Assembly: GCA_002189035.1 (NCBI GenBank)
Contig: NEEC01000010.1
Span: 124,001-188,000 of the forward strand
Length of the DNA: 64,000 bases
DNA from: Utricularia gibba
Lineage: Eukaryota > Streptophyta > Magnoliopsida > Lamiales > Lentibulariaceae
Reading direction: 5' to 3'
Shown here in pieces: positions 22,046 through 35,130 of the stretch; the stretch's first letter is position 1; each line of letters starts with the position of its first letter. The notes below the pieces were generated by a model. The model did no database searches and had not been told where the DNA came from. It saw nothing but the letters and a program-made list of their open reading frames with translations. Both the position numbers and the translations under genes were made by a program.

Positions 22046-23124
22046 TATTAGTGTTGAAATGTAATTATAAGTTAAATATAGCAAAAAGACACATGCCCAT
22101 GTTTTGGTATCAAATGACATATAAATATAATGAAAGTTATTCATTGTATGGCGTCTAGTCTTAGAAAAACTCAATCAGTTCACCTGATTATTATTACATT
22201 TTGTGAATTATGATATGTTGCTAGATATTACTCACACTGGATACTAATGGATTTAATGAATTAAGAATTAATTAATAAATTCATTTTTACGATCTTAATT
22301 GAAGAAGTTTATAGAATCACATACAATAATGAATTCACTCATCGACACAAAATAAAATGATATAATTACATAAGATATAATTGGTAAAGTAGATATATTA
22401 AATAGATAGTTATTTTGAGGTTAATATTAATTAAACTCAAAATAAAAGATATGATATAGATAATATTTATGAATATATATCTATTAGCCTTTCGTGAGAT
22501 AAGATATGCATGGAGATTTGATTAGAATGAACTCAATGATAGAATCAAAATGAGGATGTATTCAAATTCAGGAATGAACTCAATGGTAGGATCAGAATGA
22601 GCTATGTAAGTTTAATGAGATTATAGCTGCAGCAGTAAGAGTGGAAATTGAATTAAAGTTACATTGCCATAATGCTTTACTTTTGAACCAATTTTTCTAA
22701 ATAATTGTACTAGTATGCTTACATTGGCAATTTACCCTACTTTTATTGTTTTTTTATTTTTTAATCACATTATCATAAATAATTCTGACATAGATACCTA
22801 TATCAGAATAATTTTATATACTAATCAATATATATATATATGTTAATACACATTATAAAAATCTGTTAGTGCTAATGCACTTTAGTTATTAATTAATTTT
22901 TATACATGTTCAATATCAATTGAAATTTGCTTGAAATGTTTAAAAAAATTTGTAATTCAGTTTTTTTTTATACACAACAATAATGTTATTCATTAAAATA
23001 TTATTTATTCATCTGAAAATTGTGAAAGTATTTTACATATTTTTAATCATATATAATAATAGTCATTATGGTTATGAAGTAATAAAAATTAAGAATTAAG
23101 TAAGAAAAAGTATTTTTTTTAAAT
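22046..23124. other. AT-rich intergenic DNA, no gene seen
   Basis: Very AT-rich. A short local duplication is visible: GAATGAACTCAATGATAGAA at about 22525 is repeated as GAATGAACTCAATGGTAGGA about 46 bases later. No coding signal. Confidence 0.45.
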
Positions 23125-23149
23125 ATGTTATATGTAATTTTTAAAATTT

Positions 23150-23385
23150 TTTATTTATTTGATAGTGGGACTAATCATTCTTTTGTGTCCAAGAATTTTG
23201 CCAGAGTTTTAGAAAAAACAAGAAGGGATGTTTATTTGAGAGTATCCTCCTCTCTACATATGAGGAAACATAAGTCTAGGAAATCATACGGGCAATACAA
23301 AGTGGTGATTGTGGGGCAGATGTTTCTAGCAAATTTAATAGAGTTGGATATGGCAAGTTTTGATGCGATTTTGGACGTTGAGTAG
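23150..23385 (+). pseudogene. Gypsy retropepsin fragment
   Basis: An open stretch begins LFDSGTNHSFVSKNFA, matching the plant gypsy protease motif LFDSGATHSFIS, and continues to LIELDMASFDAILDVE, a drifted form of the second protease motif ending DVILGMDWL. The active-site DSG is retained but no rest of the element follows. It may be the remainder of the second gypsy family, displaced by nested insertions. Confidence 0.75.
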
Positions 23386-23689
23386 CTAGTCAGGCTTTTT
23401 ACGTGGAAAGCAAGAACTCAAAATCGCAAGAATTGGGAGTGCTAAGACAATATCGTGCATGGAAAAAATGGATCATTACAATAATTTAATCGAATGGCCA
23501 TCTTGGAAATAGTTTGGAAACAAAATTATTAGTTTGATAATTAACAATTTGCCAACTCGGCCCGAATGTCCAAATTAAGAATTTAATTTCTTTTATCTTT
23601 CCAAAAAGAGGGTTCTGCACTTTTATTTGAAATGTTTAGAATAGAATATGAAAATGATACTTGAACAATTTTTTTAAAGTAAATATATT

Positions 23690-24165
23690 TTTTTTTCAAT
23701 AATCACCTTGCTGATTTACAAAAAAAAGCATTTTAAAGGTCTTGATGAATCTTCGAGAGAATGCAATCGTGCAGTTTAATGAAAACTACATGGTCCTAAC
23801 ATGTTTTTTTAAAAAATATTTTTTTTCAATAGTTACCATGTTGATTTATAAAAAAAAATTAAAAGATATGAGATGAAATCTTTCAAGTTTTACATTTAAT
23901 TATAAGGAAAAATTAATGAATATCACTAATTTGAGAGAATGGAGATATGTGATTTAGTGCAATCTGCATGACCTCGCCTTATTTTTTTAAAAATAAATTA
24001 TCACGTTACAAAAAAACAATTGAAAGATATAGATGAAATGTTAGAAGTTTTCCATTTAATTATAAGAAAAAAATAATGAATATAATTATATGGTATGCAC
24101 ACTACACTTTGAGGGAATGGAATCATGTGGTTTAGTGCAATACTTTTGCAACGACTTACAATAAT
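23690..24165. repeat. Three degenerate tandem units of about 110-185 bp
   Basis: Each unit has a poly-T/A tract, a TTACCATGTTGATTTATAAA-like segment, an AAAGATATGAGATGAAAT-like segment, then GAGAATGGAATCATGTGGTT-like text and TTTAGTGCAAT. Units start near 23690, 23804 and 23976. The first is shorter and most diverged. Confidence 0.65.
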
Positions 24166-25475
24166 CACGATCAGTTTTAAAAGACCCAAAATTGGAGAAG
24201 CATGAAGGTTTAGTCCAGCACATATTTATCAACTATAAAGAGATTTTATCTATTTGGACATCAATATTGATACCTGCAGAAGCTATGAATAATCATCCCA
24301 AAATGGACTCCAAAACTTTAGAATTTTCAATTTATATGGGAATGACTAAAAAATCAACAAAAAAAATTAAATCAAACACTTTATCAACTCTACATCACAT
24401 CTTAAAGACTGCGAATCAGAAATATTATCATAGTGCCCTCCTTATGAGACATCATAAAGACTTTTCAAATCAGAGGTATTACCATGGAGCCCTCATTACA
24501 AGGCACCTAGAAGGCTCCACAGACTACATATATTTATTTCCATAAGGCCCTTGCCATGATGTACCCTGAAGACTTCGTGCATAGGAGATATTACGACTGA
24601 ACCTTGTCGTGATAAGTATACAAATGCTAGAAAGTGCTCTCAAGAAGCCTAGAGATTTTAATATGAAAGAAATCAAGACTGTATATGGAATTAGTTGATG
24701 TCACAGGATCTTTTCTCAAAATGTTGATCAACTTACTTCAACTTCACAATTCATGGATATGGATCAAACCAAAAACGAGGCAACCTCAGATGCCATGATG
24801 ACATCGGTTTTTAAACTCACATACCAAATGAGTAAGGTTTTTAAAACATGGTGGACATTCCTAGTTGTGTTTGTATTCGTTAGGATTAAACCACTAAAAC
24901 TAACTGCAAAATAGTTAGTTTTTTTTAAAAAAAATTACCATAATCAAAAAATCCATGTAAATTAACTTCAAAAAAAGTATGTTTGATTTTAAATTTTAAA
25001 ATAATTTTAGTTTTAATGATATGCATTTCAAAATGCATATTCACGTGAAAATTAATGACATCAAAATTAACCAATGGCTTGTGTTTTTTATTAAAATAAT
25101 ACAATTTTAGAGTTATTCATATTTATTTGACTTTTTAGGAATGTTAACTTTAAAACAATGCGTATTAGTTACACGACTGGACTCCCTATTTCGGGTGTTG
25201 GAGCATTGAGCTTCTTCGTGCCTCACTGCATGCATTTTGTCTATACTGCATTCGTAAATATTTTCATTCTATTGGTAAAACTATGTTCATTTCCAATACT
25301 TACGCATGTGTTCCTTTTTTTATGAGTGTGTGTATTATTTATTTATTTATTTGCTGCTGTTTTTAAGGTACATGGAACACGACGATCTATTTCAACCATA
25401 TAAAATCAATCCTTCTATTCTGTTGGATCATTGACAAAAATTTAGCAAAAACTATTTTTTGTAGAAACTAAGAGG
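24166..25475. other. Intergenic DNA with short degenerate repeats, upstream of the transporter gene
   Basis: From about 24410 to 24610 a unit of about 54 bp recurs: AATCAGAAATATTATCATAG, AATCAGAGGTATTACCATGG and later variants, spanning the C-terminal half of a 117-codon open frame (24192-24545). I do not regard that frame as a gene because it has no recognisable domain and its periodicity comes from the repeat. 24700-25475 holds no recognised feature and includes the probable promoter of the next gene. Confidence 0.45.
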
Positions 25476-27846
25476 ATGAATCGAGTAGATGAAGCATTGA
25501 TGATGGACCAAAAGATTGATGTCAAAGCAAGGGATGGAAAAAACGAGATCGAGCAAGCCTCTCATGATCATGGGAATGAAACTGAGTCTGAGATCATCAC
25601 TCTCACCTCTCAAATTTCTTCAAGTGATGCCCTGGGTTCCCACCATTCTTGGCCACAAAGTTATAGGTGAATAATACTTTTTTTTTTTCTTGTAGCCTTT
25701 TTAGTACGTCATGTTCATGACAGAGATCTCTTTTTCATGTTACTTTTGGATACTCTAGGCGATCCATGGATATGTATACGAGTTTGACAACACCCACAAT
25801 GAGTATCTTGAGGAGCAGTTCTTTCTTGTCTTCAGGAGATAAGAAATCACCTTCTAGAGCAAGCGGATCTGAGCATCTAATATCCTATTATAGCTTAGAC
25901 AACGAGCAAGTTCCGATCTCAACGATTCCTTGTGCATCGGATTGGAGAACTTCTCTTAATGATCTTCCACCACTAGAGATGTGTTCTTACACACAGTCAG
26001 TTCTTAATGGTAGTAATGCTCATTTATTTACCGCATTCATTTTTAAAAAAAAAAAAGAAATAGTGATCTATTGTTGTTGTTCATAGTAGTAAATAATCAG
26101 CCTTTCAATCGCAGCTGTAAATGTTTTGTGTGGGATAGGAATACTTTCAACCCCCTATGCTCTTAAAGAAGGAGGATGGCTCAGTCTCATGCTCCTATTT
26201 GCTTTTGGGGTCATCACTTGTTACACAGGGATCTTGCTTAAGAGATGCTTGGAAAGCTCAGTTGAGCTTCAAACATATCCTGATATAGGAAATGCTGCCT
26301 TCGGGGCTACTGGACGAATATGCATTGCAGTGAGTGGAATATGACTGCTTTTTTTATCAAATTAGCTAAAACTATTAGTGACTTGTATTTGCTTTGTGTG
26401 TTTGCAGGCAATCTTGTACTTAGAGCTATATGTGCGTACGCTTCAAGTTTCAAATCCTCTTTTTGTAATCTTGTCCTTTCCTCTAATCTAACAATCTACC
26501 ACATGTAGTCCTCTTGCGTGGAGTACTTAATCATGATGGCAGATGGATTATCTGGGTATGTACCAAATGTTGAGATCGGCATTGTTGGAGTACATCTCTC
26601 CTCCTATCAAATATGTGCCATCACTTCCACCATGCTTATTCTTCCAACTGTTTGGTTGAGAAATCTTAACCTGCTTTCCTACATATCAGGTCCCTATAGT
26701 GCTTTTGGTACAAGTGGCCTTATTAGAAACTAAATATTATTCTTGATTTTTGTAGTTGGTGGGGTGGTTACTTTGGTCGTTATAGTTTCTTGTTTGATAT
26801 ATGTGGGCGTGGCTTCAAACATCCGATATCATCCAAGTGGAAAAGCTTGGGATCTAACAAAGCTACCGATAGCAATTGGAATATATAGCTTTTGCTATGG
26901 AAGTCATTCAGTCTTCCCCAACATTTACTCCTCAATGAGAAATCCTTCACAATTTCCTTCAGTTCTTATCGTTAGGTAGGCTTTTTTTTTTCTTTAGCAT
27001 AATGTGGTATATCATTTCTAAGTTGTCAATATTGGACCCCTTGTTCAGTTTTGTAATTTCAAGTTTACTATATGCGGGGGTAGCCACATTGGGTTTTTCA
27101 ATGTTTGGCGATGCCACGGAGTCTCAGTTCACGATGAACATGCCAACAAACTTGTTCGCTTCCAATGTTGCGGGATGGTCCATGGTGAGTATGTCCTAAT
27201 GAATAGCTTTTTTCTTGAATTACATGTTTGAACTTTCTTTTTCAGGTTCTAGCTCCTGTGACCAAGTATGGCCTCTCAATGACTCCCGTAGCACTAGCCA
27301 TTGAAGAACTTTTTCCAGTAGCCCACATTCGTTCTCAAGGCGTTCCTATCATTGTAAGAACAATCCTAACGGTTTCGACACTTGTTGTGGCACTGACAAT
27401 CCCCTACTTTGGTAAATGCTGCTTTATAAAATTTATCAAGCCCTTTTACTGAAAGAGATGTTATATCCTAAGTTAAGAATGGTGCAGGATCGATGATGGC
27501 CTTGATTGGATCCTTCCTCGAAATGTTAGTGGTGAGCATGCATTGTTTTTCCTCTGGTACACTTAAATTTTCTCCAATAGTGAATAACTAGCACCTTGAT
27601 TCATACTTATAAACAGTGTGTTATACTGCCCTGTGCTTGTTACCTACGACTGCAACAAGGAAAAATAACGAAATTCACGGTAACATGCGTTTATCTCTCT
27701 CTATATTCCAAGTAAAGCTAGTAATCCAACACCAGGGTGGTGGGTGTTATTTTCAGATGTGTAGTTGTTATGTGATGATGATGGTGGGGATTTTCTGTGC
27801 CATCAGCGGAACTTATTCTGCAATCTCAAACATGAGGCAGCAGTAG
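25476..27846 (+). CDS. AVT1-type vacuolar amino acid transporter (AAAP family)
   Basis: Eleven exons: 25476-25666, 25759-26009, 26115-26329, 26408-26431, 26509-26689, 26756-26975, 27049-27184, 27246-27411, 27488-27531, 27617-27679 and 27757-27846. All have GT-AG borders and sum to 527 codons including the stop, giving 526 residues. The first ~147 residues are hydrophilic, acidic and serine-rich, as in plant AVT1 proteins. The membrane domain starts NVLCGIGILSTPYALKEGGW, the amino acid/auxin permease signature, and about eleven hydrophobic segments follow. Later landmarks are YSSMRNPSQFPSVL, MFGDATESQFTMN and CVILPCACYLRLQQGKITKF. Family members are proton-coupled amino acid transporters, many at the tonoplast; substrate and direction cannot be told here. 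Exon 4 is only 24 nt (AILYLELY). The frame is intact. Confidence 0.93.
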
Positions 27847-28742
27847 AGTGATATGTGGTGATTGGACTAACTTCAGAAGAGCCATGGGACTGAGCACAAA
27901 TGCAATCTCAATGTCGTCATGTCCTGTTTGATAATGATTAGAAGAAGCAGTCGTTAAATGAAACAAACTTGCAAGGCTCTGGACTGGGATCAAAATTAGT
28001 GTTTCAAAATCAACCAACATGGATTATAGAGCGCCTACCTAAATATTTGTGCATTTCTCCTACCTGCATTTTTTTTTAAAAGTAGTTGAGCGTTTCACTT
28101 TTTTTTTTGAAGCATGGTATTTGATGCTAACAAGAAATGTCCAAAATAATTAACGATCTTCATCATACACTTGGGAGGATTTAAGCTTATGAGAAAAAAG
28201 TCATTTAATTCACATTTGTGTGTCTGTTGACTGATTGCCTACTCTGATTGAGAAGAAAAATGATTTCTCCTCATATAATTATTAATAGAAAATAGTGTGA
28301 AATACTCATCCCTCATTTTGTAGCTCCATGATTTTTATGTGAGTGCTCCTCCCAACATCTTATCGTAGGCTCGTGTTGTGTTCACTTGTTAATTGACAAT
28401 TTCTGAACAACTATTGATTCTATTTTTTTTAAAAAAATTATTAATATTTTAAAAACCATGTTTTGGCGTGTATGTTTTTAACCGTGTTCTTCCTGAAGAA
28501 AGGTAGGTTCTTTCTGTAATTAAAAAAGCATATTTGAAAAGGCTACAGTCGTGTTGGTGGATAATGTTGCCCCGGGCCCGGCCCATTTGGAGTAGGTTGG
28601 CGTTGCTGGGATGAATGGATGGATGGTCAATCGTTGCACAAATATCTCCCCCTCCGCGCATTTTCCCCTTGTTTCTTGTTTTTGATATATCGGATCAATT
28701 TTCATGCCTTGAGATTCCTGGAACGTAGCTCCAAGGAATTGA
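27847..28742. other. 3' flank of the transporter and promoter region of the RNase gene
   Basis: No gene recognised. Composition shifts from AT-rich (28060-28450) to GC-richer from about 28550, in keeping with the promoter and leader of the next gene. Confidence 0.45.
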
Positions 28743-31700
28743 ATGGCTGTTCGTGCTGCCAATGCCGCTCCATTCGTTCGGTGCTGCGGGGCGCTACCGC
28801 CGGTTACTACAGTCACATGTTTTATGAGCCGCCACCATTCTCTTCATTTCCAAAGTTCCTCTTTTTTACCGGCTTGCTGGCGTCTTCACCTGCGGCGCGT
28901 CTCCTTTGGGATGCCAAGTCTCTTCACCATGTTCGTCAAGGAGCTTGATTTACTGCGTAACCGGTCTCAGGTTCGCGCTTCGTACAGGTATGAAGTCGTT
29001 GTAATAATGCTTGTTCCTTGGGTATTGCAATTTTTTTTTTATATTTCTGTTCATTAGAAACATGAGGGGTTTTCCGGATTCCGAGTTTTCACCATGTGTG
29101 TGCGGGGCCAGTATTGGCTTCCATTATCGAACGGCAACATTCAGAAGTTCCTGATTCCCTTGTATATTGGAACTGCAGCAGCTTTCATTTTGAATGAGGT
29201 TTCAGCTGCCGCAGTATTGATTTAAACTTCGGTTTTATACTACGATGGAAAATATAGGGATCTAGACATGATTTGGATGTTTGTCGACTAGAAACTTTTT
29301 CAAATCATCAATTCTAAATGCCGCATGTCGTGTCATTGCATTTTCACACAACCTGCGTTGGGTTTTGTAGACTGGAACTAAAAAGCAATGAAGAGTTTCT
29401 TGAGAATAAGCTGGGCAAACAAGCACTCCGGAAAGGTTTGCTACTGGAGTTCAGGAAAGATGCGGATAGGTTACTACTAGCTGTAGTACAGAAACCAGAC
29501 GGGAAAAAAAACTGGATGGTCTCTGATCAGGTTAAGATCGAATAGTTTATTGGCTCCCATATGATTTAATCTCAACAGGAATTTTATCAACTTCAAATCC
29601 CTAGTTTAGGCTCACCTTGTTTTGCCGTTTTTGCTGCTCTTAACTTACAATTTCAAAGTCTTTTGTTTCGTAATTTTTCTTTGACTTTGTAGAATGGTTT
29701 CATGACATCTATTAAGCCTCAACAAGTTACTTTCATAGTTCCTGGTATCAAGGACTTTGACTACACAGAGATATCGCTGTTTGTTCAAAAAGCTCAAAAA
29801 AATTTGGTGAGGGTAATTAATTTTCTAAGTGTAGAAATTGTATTATGAGTTATTGTGTCTTAAAGCATATTTTTTTTCTGTTAGGATCCTGCATTGCTAG
29901 AGTTTGCATGGATAGAACTACTCGAAAAAAATAGGTCTACAACAGTGGAGGAGCTCGCCGAGGTATTTCTTTTCTTTGGTCACTTGCTTTTGGAATGCTT
30001 TTTTATAACCCTTAATCAACCCACCAGATAATATACGGTACCTCAGAACCACTTGACAGCTATTCGGCTCATTTATTGCTTTCAAGGGATGATATATATT
30101 TTACAAAACTTGAGGCCAAAGGCTCATATTCTATTTATGGGCCCAGACCGGCAGTTCAGGTTTGGTATTCTTCAAGCTTCTGTTGTTACTATATGGTGGT
30201 ATACTTGTTAGGCGGCTTATTGTTTCCATTCACATGATATGATGCGATATCATGGAGTAGAATGATGTGTAGAATTATACTTTAGGTTGAAGAACTGAGG
30301 CGAAGGAAAATTATCAGGGAGAGAACAGAAAAGGAACTTGAAGAGTTCATTAATTTACTGAAGTCTGCCAGGGATATGCCAAGAAATGAAAAGCCCCCAA
30401 AATCAGCTTGGATGCACCAGGATAGTATCCGAATAAAGATTGAAACTATTCAAGCGTTTGCAATTGAAAATTGCTGGCATGAAGATGAAAAGAGAACTGT
30501 TGGGATGGTAACTTGCCTGGGATTTGTATATTTTGTATCATGTTTTTGTATCATGTTTTTATACTTCTCTGTTATATATCGTGCGTCGGAATTTTGATTA
30601 TAGTTTAGTTACTCAGGTTAATTGGAGGGTTACATTTTCTATTGCTGGGGATATTTCTTTGCATTACACCTTTTTAGAAGCCTGGCACACAGATGCAATA
30701 TGTTCTATGTTGGTATAAATAAGTGACTACGTTACATAACCAGATTCTAAATGCTCTGGGACTGGCCAGAACGCCTTCAGCAGCTGCCAAGCTGCTCATA
30801 GATGTTGGATATTTTCCTGTTCATGTAAATCTTGATTTGCTGAAGCTGCATACTGATCATTCAGAAGAGATTCATGCAGCTGCTGAGGTTCTTTTGTCTG
30901 ATGTAGCTGATATTGATGAGGTACGCTTATTCATTTCTAAATTATGGAAACTGAAACTCTCAAAAAAAATGTTGCTCCTTGGGTTTCCAACTGTAAGACT
31001 GACTTTTCTATGTCGTGTGTATCTCTCTAATTTACATTCTAGGGTTTAATGTGAAATTATCATCATTTTTGTTCTGGTGCATTAGTGGATCATGTAGCTG
31101 GGCAGTCCTTTTTTAACTAATGAAGCAATGTGGAAAAGCATTATGAGAATTTACATGCTACATACAGCCTTTTTTACTGGGATGTTCATGCATTCTTCCA
31201 GGTTGATCGAGTAGACCTCACTCACATGAAGGTTTATGCCATTGATGTTGATGAAGCTGATGAGGTACACTTTTGGTAATTGGATCGAGTTTTCTTTGAT
31301 ATGGCTTGAGATTCCTCCAGAAGCTGAATTTCTGAGAAATGGGCAGCTTGATGATGCACTGAGTGCTAGCCGGCTTCAGGATGGCCGCATCAAGGTGTGG
31401 ATCCATGTTGCAGATCCCACTAGATTTCTTCAACCAGGAAGCATTATAGACAGGTAAATCATGATTATATATTTACCAATTTTGTTTCATGAACTTGGTT
31501 AATATTATTATTTATCCAGAGAAGCAAGGAAAAGAGGAACTTCTGTATTTCTGCCAACAGCAACCTACCCAATGTTTCCTGAGAAATTGGCCATGAATTT
31601 CATGAGCCTGAAACAAGGGGAGCTTTGCGAATCTGTCACAGTTTCCGTTGTACTGCATCCTGATGGCAGGTGTGCACGAAAGCTAGACTAGGAATAAAAG

Positions 31701-33365
31701 AGTCTTCCTCTTTTGCATGGTTCTCCTCTAGTATTCTTAATGCATTGTTTTCCCTTAGCATTTCAGAATACATGGTGGAAAATTCTGTGATTAAACCAAC
31801 CTATATGTTGACTTACGAGAGTGCCACAGAACTCCTTCATCTGAACCTGGAAGAGGAACCTGAACTGAGGCTTCTCTCTGAGGCTGCCACACTAAGATTC
31901 CAGTGGCGGAAAAGCCAGGTAAGGACTTCCATAACAATCTTATCAAAAAAAGTGCAGCAAAAAAATAATAACAATCTTTTTCTTTATTTTTTGGCATAAT
32001 AAGTGCAGGGTGCGATTGACACATCTACAATAGACACAAGAATTAAAGTGACTAATCCAGATGATCTGGAACCATCAATCAAACTTTATGTCGAAAATCA
32101 GGCTGAGCCTGCAATGAGACTTGTGTCTGAGATGATGATTCTTTGTGGAGAAGTCATTGCCACTCTTGGTTCCTTAAATAAGATTCCTTTGCCATACCGG
32201 GGTCAGCCCCAGTCAAATATTGATTCATCTGCTTTTTTACATCTTCCTGAAGGCCCTGTCAGGAGTTCAGCTATTGTTAAAATCCTGCGTGCTGCTGAAA
32301 TGGACTTTAGAAAGCCCATACGTCATGGAGTTCTGGGGCTTCCTGGATATGTCCAATTTACTTCTCCCATACGTAGATATATGGATCTTGTAGCTCACTA
32401 TCAGGTCATTGTCTGTCTTTTACATTATATGCAGATGCACTTCAATTGTTGTAATCCACTCTCTGGACAACACTGGTGGATAAAAAGTGAAGATGATGGA
32501 AGAAAGAGTATATGTAGGATGAAAAAAATATGAATGACCTTATCTGCCACTGAATTATCTCTAGAATAAGAGCCCATGGAGCAATTTTCTTTAATTATGT
32601 GCAGTATTAACTTCCATCATCGACTGAAACCTTCATGTGAAAATTTCTCCATATTTTCTGACCCAATAAAGTTGATAACGAGATGCAGGTAAAAGCTTTT
32701 CTTAGGGGAGATGCGCTGCCTTTCTCTGCAGGGGAGATTGAAGGGATAGCATCCATAGTTAGCATGAATACTAAGTTGGTAAAGAGGATCAGCTCAAGCA
32801 GTCTCAGGTACTGGATCATAGAATATTTGAGACGACAGCCAGAAGGGAAAACATTTTCTGCACTGGTCCTACGTTTCATCAAGGATAGAGTTGCAGCAGT
32901 ACTTCTGATGGAGGTAATGGATATTGAAATACGTGGTAATGAATTTATTAGGTAGTCGAAAGTTGTAAGTTCAGAAACTTGGTGGTGATTTGATTTGCAA
33001 TTGCAAGGGGACTCGTTATCTGCAACCACGCCTTCCAATGGTTGATTATACATGCGGAAGTAATGTAGAAAATTGAATTGGTTTTTACCTGGAGGGAGTT
33101 AATAAGGGAAGTAAAATATGTGAGGGAAGCAATGTTTCATTTCTTTATTGTCTCGCTAATTAGTTTCTCTTGGTAAGTGAAATAAGCTATGGTTCTTTGC
33201 CCTAGATGTAGCTGCGAACTTCTGTCTTGATTGTGTTTGCAGGTTGGACTTCAAGCGTCTACGTGGGTGTCTGTTGGTGTACAGGTTGGTGATGAAGTAA
33301 AGGTGATGGTGGAGGACGCACAGCCACGAGATGATATTATCACCGTTAAGGAGGTTATAGTGTAG
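28743..33365 (+). CDS. RNR1: Chloroplast/mitochondrial RNase II/R-type exoribonuclease
   Basis: Fourteen exons: 28743-28987, 29371-29530, 29693-29806, 29885-29962, 30028-30159, 30286-30507, 30744-30920, 31202-31264, 31347-31453, 31520-31669, 31759-31918, 32009-32404, 32689-32913 and 33243-33365. They sum to 783 codons plus stop, close to Arabidopsis RNR1 (about 800). The N-terminus is rich in Arg/Ser/Ala with few acids, as in an organelle transit peptide. The RNB catalytic domain has AIDVDEADELDDALS at about 389-403, whose aspartates coordinate the metal ions, and FTSPIRRYMDL at about 653-663. A short S1-like segment ends the protein. Family members degrade RNA 3' to 5' and mature chloroplast rRNA and other organellar RNAs. 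Splice sites are canonical and the frame is intact. Confidence 0.93.
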
Positions 33366-33810
33366 GAATTTGAGGGGCCTTTCTTCTGGGAAAAATTGTT
33401 GATAGTGAAAGTTGTTGGGTGGTGAGCATACGGCTGGATTTCCATGGGAAATGATACATGAAGTTCGTTGGAGAGGCTGCGCATGACTTGTACACAGCCA
33501 GATTTTCCAAGGGAAGAACGACAATTCCTGGGAAGCGAGCCCTCAAGGGCTTTGGGATGCTGGCTGCCGAGTTATGATGTGAAACTCTGCGATCCAGGTT
33601 GGTCGGGTGACTCTTCCTCCCTATGCATCAGTTCGTGTGTGTGTATGCTGTAAAATATACGTTTCAAGATAGCAACATCAATGTATTGAAAAATGAGGAG
33701 GATCTTTTTGATGAAACAACATTTATTCCGTTGGTGATGATGTAATGTAGATAGAGACAATGAATCTTCCCATGCTTCAAAGCCATAAACATCTTCATAA
33801 GTTGTCTCAA
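33366..33810. other. 3' flank of the RNase gene
   Basis: Probable 3' UTR and downstream sequence. Short open frames on the minus strand are not protein-like. Confidence 0.45.
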
Positions 33811-34200
33811 GGGTACAAGGGTTCGTTTGGTAACCGGTGTTTGGTAAGAGGTGTAAGATGGTGTTATGTTAAATAAGAAATTTTAATTACCTATTTGATA
33901 TATAATTGTATATTAGGTCATGAACTGTATATTTCACTAAATTTTTTAATCCTATGATAATAAAAAAATAATATTACTCCTTTATTTTATAAAAAATATT
34001 TTTTCTCTTCATTAATTATCTTTGTTTCCTCTCTTTTTGTTAACAAATTAGTGTTACTTCTTTTGTTGGTCTCACGATTTTTTGATGTATTTGAGAAATT
34101 TGTGAACTCATGACACAAAATTGAGACAACAAAAGGAGATTATTCCTATATGATATTCAAAATGGTTGAAGTTGGCAAAACAGTACACAAATTTGGTGAT
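33811..34200 (+). mobile_element. Fragment of a Harbinger element related to the 6161-9790 copy
   Basis: The start, GGGTTCGTTTGGTA, is a one-base variant of the Harbinger terminus. The following 350 bases track the left end of the full element: TGTTATGTTAAATAA, ATCCTATGATAATAAAA, CCTTTATTTTATAAAAAA, TTGTTTCCTCTCTTTTTGTT and a GGAGACAACAAAAGGA-like stretch, matching 6190-6520. Homology ends near 34200 and no right terminus was found, so it is a truncated or internally deleted relative. Confidence 0.75.
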
Positions 34201-35130
34201 ATTCACTCTTTAGGGGTCATTTGCATCGAGTTCATATTTTTTAATTTAAACTCATATTACGTATTATTGATCGTTTGAAACATTTTGGGATTGAGTATTT
34301 ATTCATTCTATATTTTATTGATTATATTATGTAATCACTCGATGGTTTGGATTTTTTGGATCAAATTGTTTGTTTATTTTTTATTTTAAACTCTTGTTAC
34401 ACATCATTTTATTGTTTCAAATAATTTGGATGAAGTGTTTTATTTGTTCTTCATTTTGAATTTGTATTACACGTTGTCATTTGATCTTTAACCATTAATG
34501 GGATCAAGTATATATTAAATATTTATTTTGAATATGTGATACATGTCATTCAAAGTTAATTAATGTGAGCAAGGTTAATAGTCGATTGAAATATATAATA
34601 TGTATTGTGTGCATTACACCATTGTTTTGAATGTAATTTTATGTGGAAAGATCAAATAAAAAACGTTATAGAAATTACCTCTTCTTCAAACATGATGTGA
34701 TGACATTAATGATTTTTTTTTCTAGTGAATTATGCTTTTTGTTTCATATCTATTTGTTTTTTGTTTTATATCTTGAGCAAATGTAGTGAAAGATTGTGTC
34801 ATGTGACTCCAATATTCATCATCATAAGATAAATGCTTGAATATGTAGTTAGAGTGTGTAAAGAAGTCCAAAGATTGTAGATTAATATTTCATCTTGAAT
34901 GTGATACTTCTATAAAGTCATGATCCATTATTTTAAAAACTTGGGCATAGAAGTTATGTCGATTATGAATAGATATTGATGGAACATTCAAATCGATTGG
35001 AATTGATTCTTGATTTTGATTCTATCGTCTCCTCCTACCAATCCGATGAAAATCTATAGAGCTTTTGTATCTTGTTGAGTGAATTCAGTTCTTTTGAACC
35101 CGTCTTCTTATAGGATCTATTCGAGCTTGA
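34201..35130. other. AT-rich repeat-like DNA, no gene seen
   Basis: Contains recurring phrases such as AAACTCATATTACGTATTAT, AAACTCTTGTTACACATCAT and AATTTGTATTACACGTTGTC at about 34250, 34388 and 34457, that is, a loose internal repetition. No protein similarity recognised. Confidence 0.35.

Noticed and set aside
24192-24545. 117-codon open frame upstream of the transporter
   Set aside because: No domain; half of it is a 54-bp repeat; no splice or promoter context.
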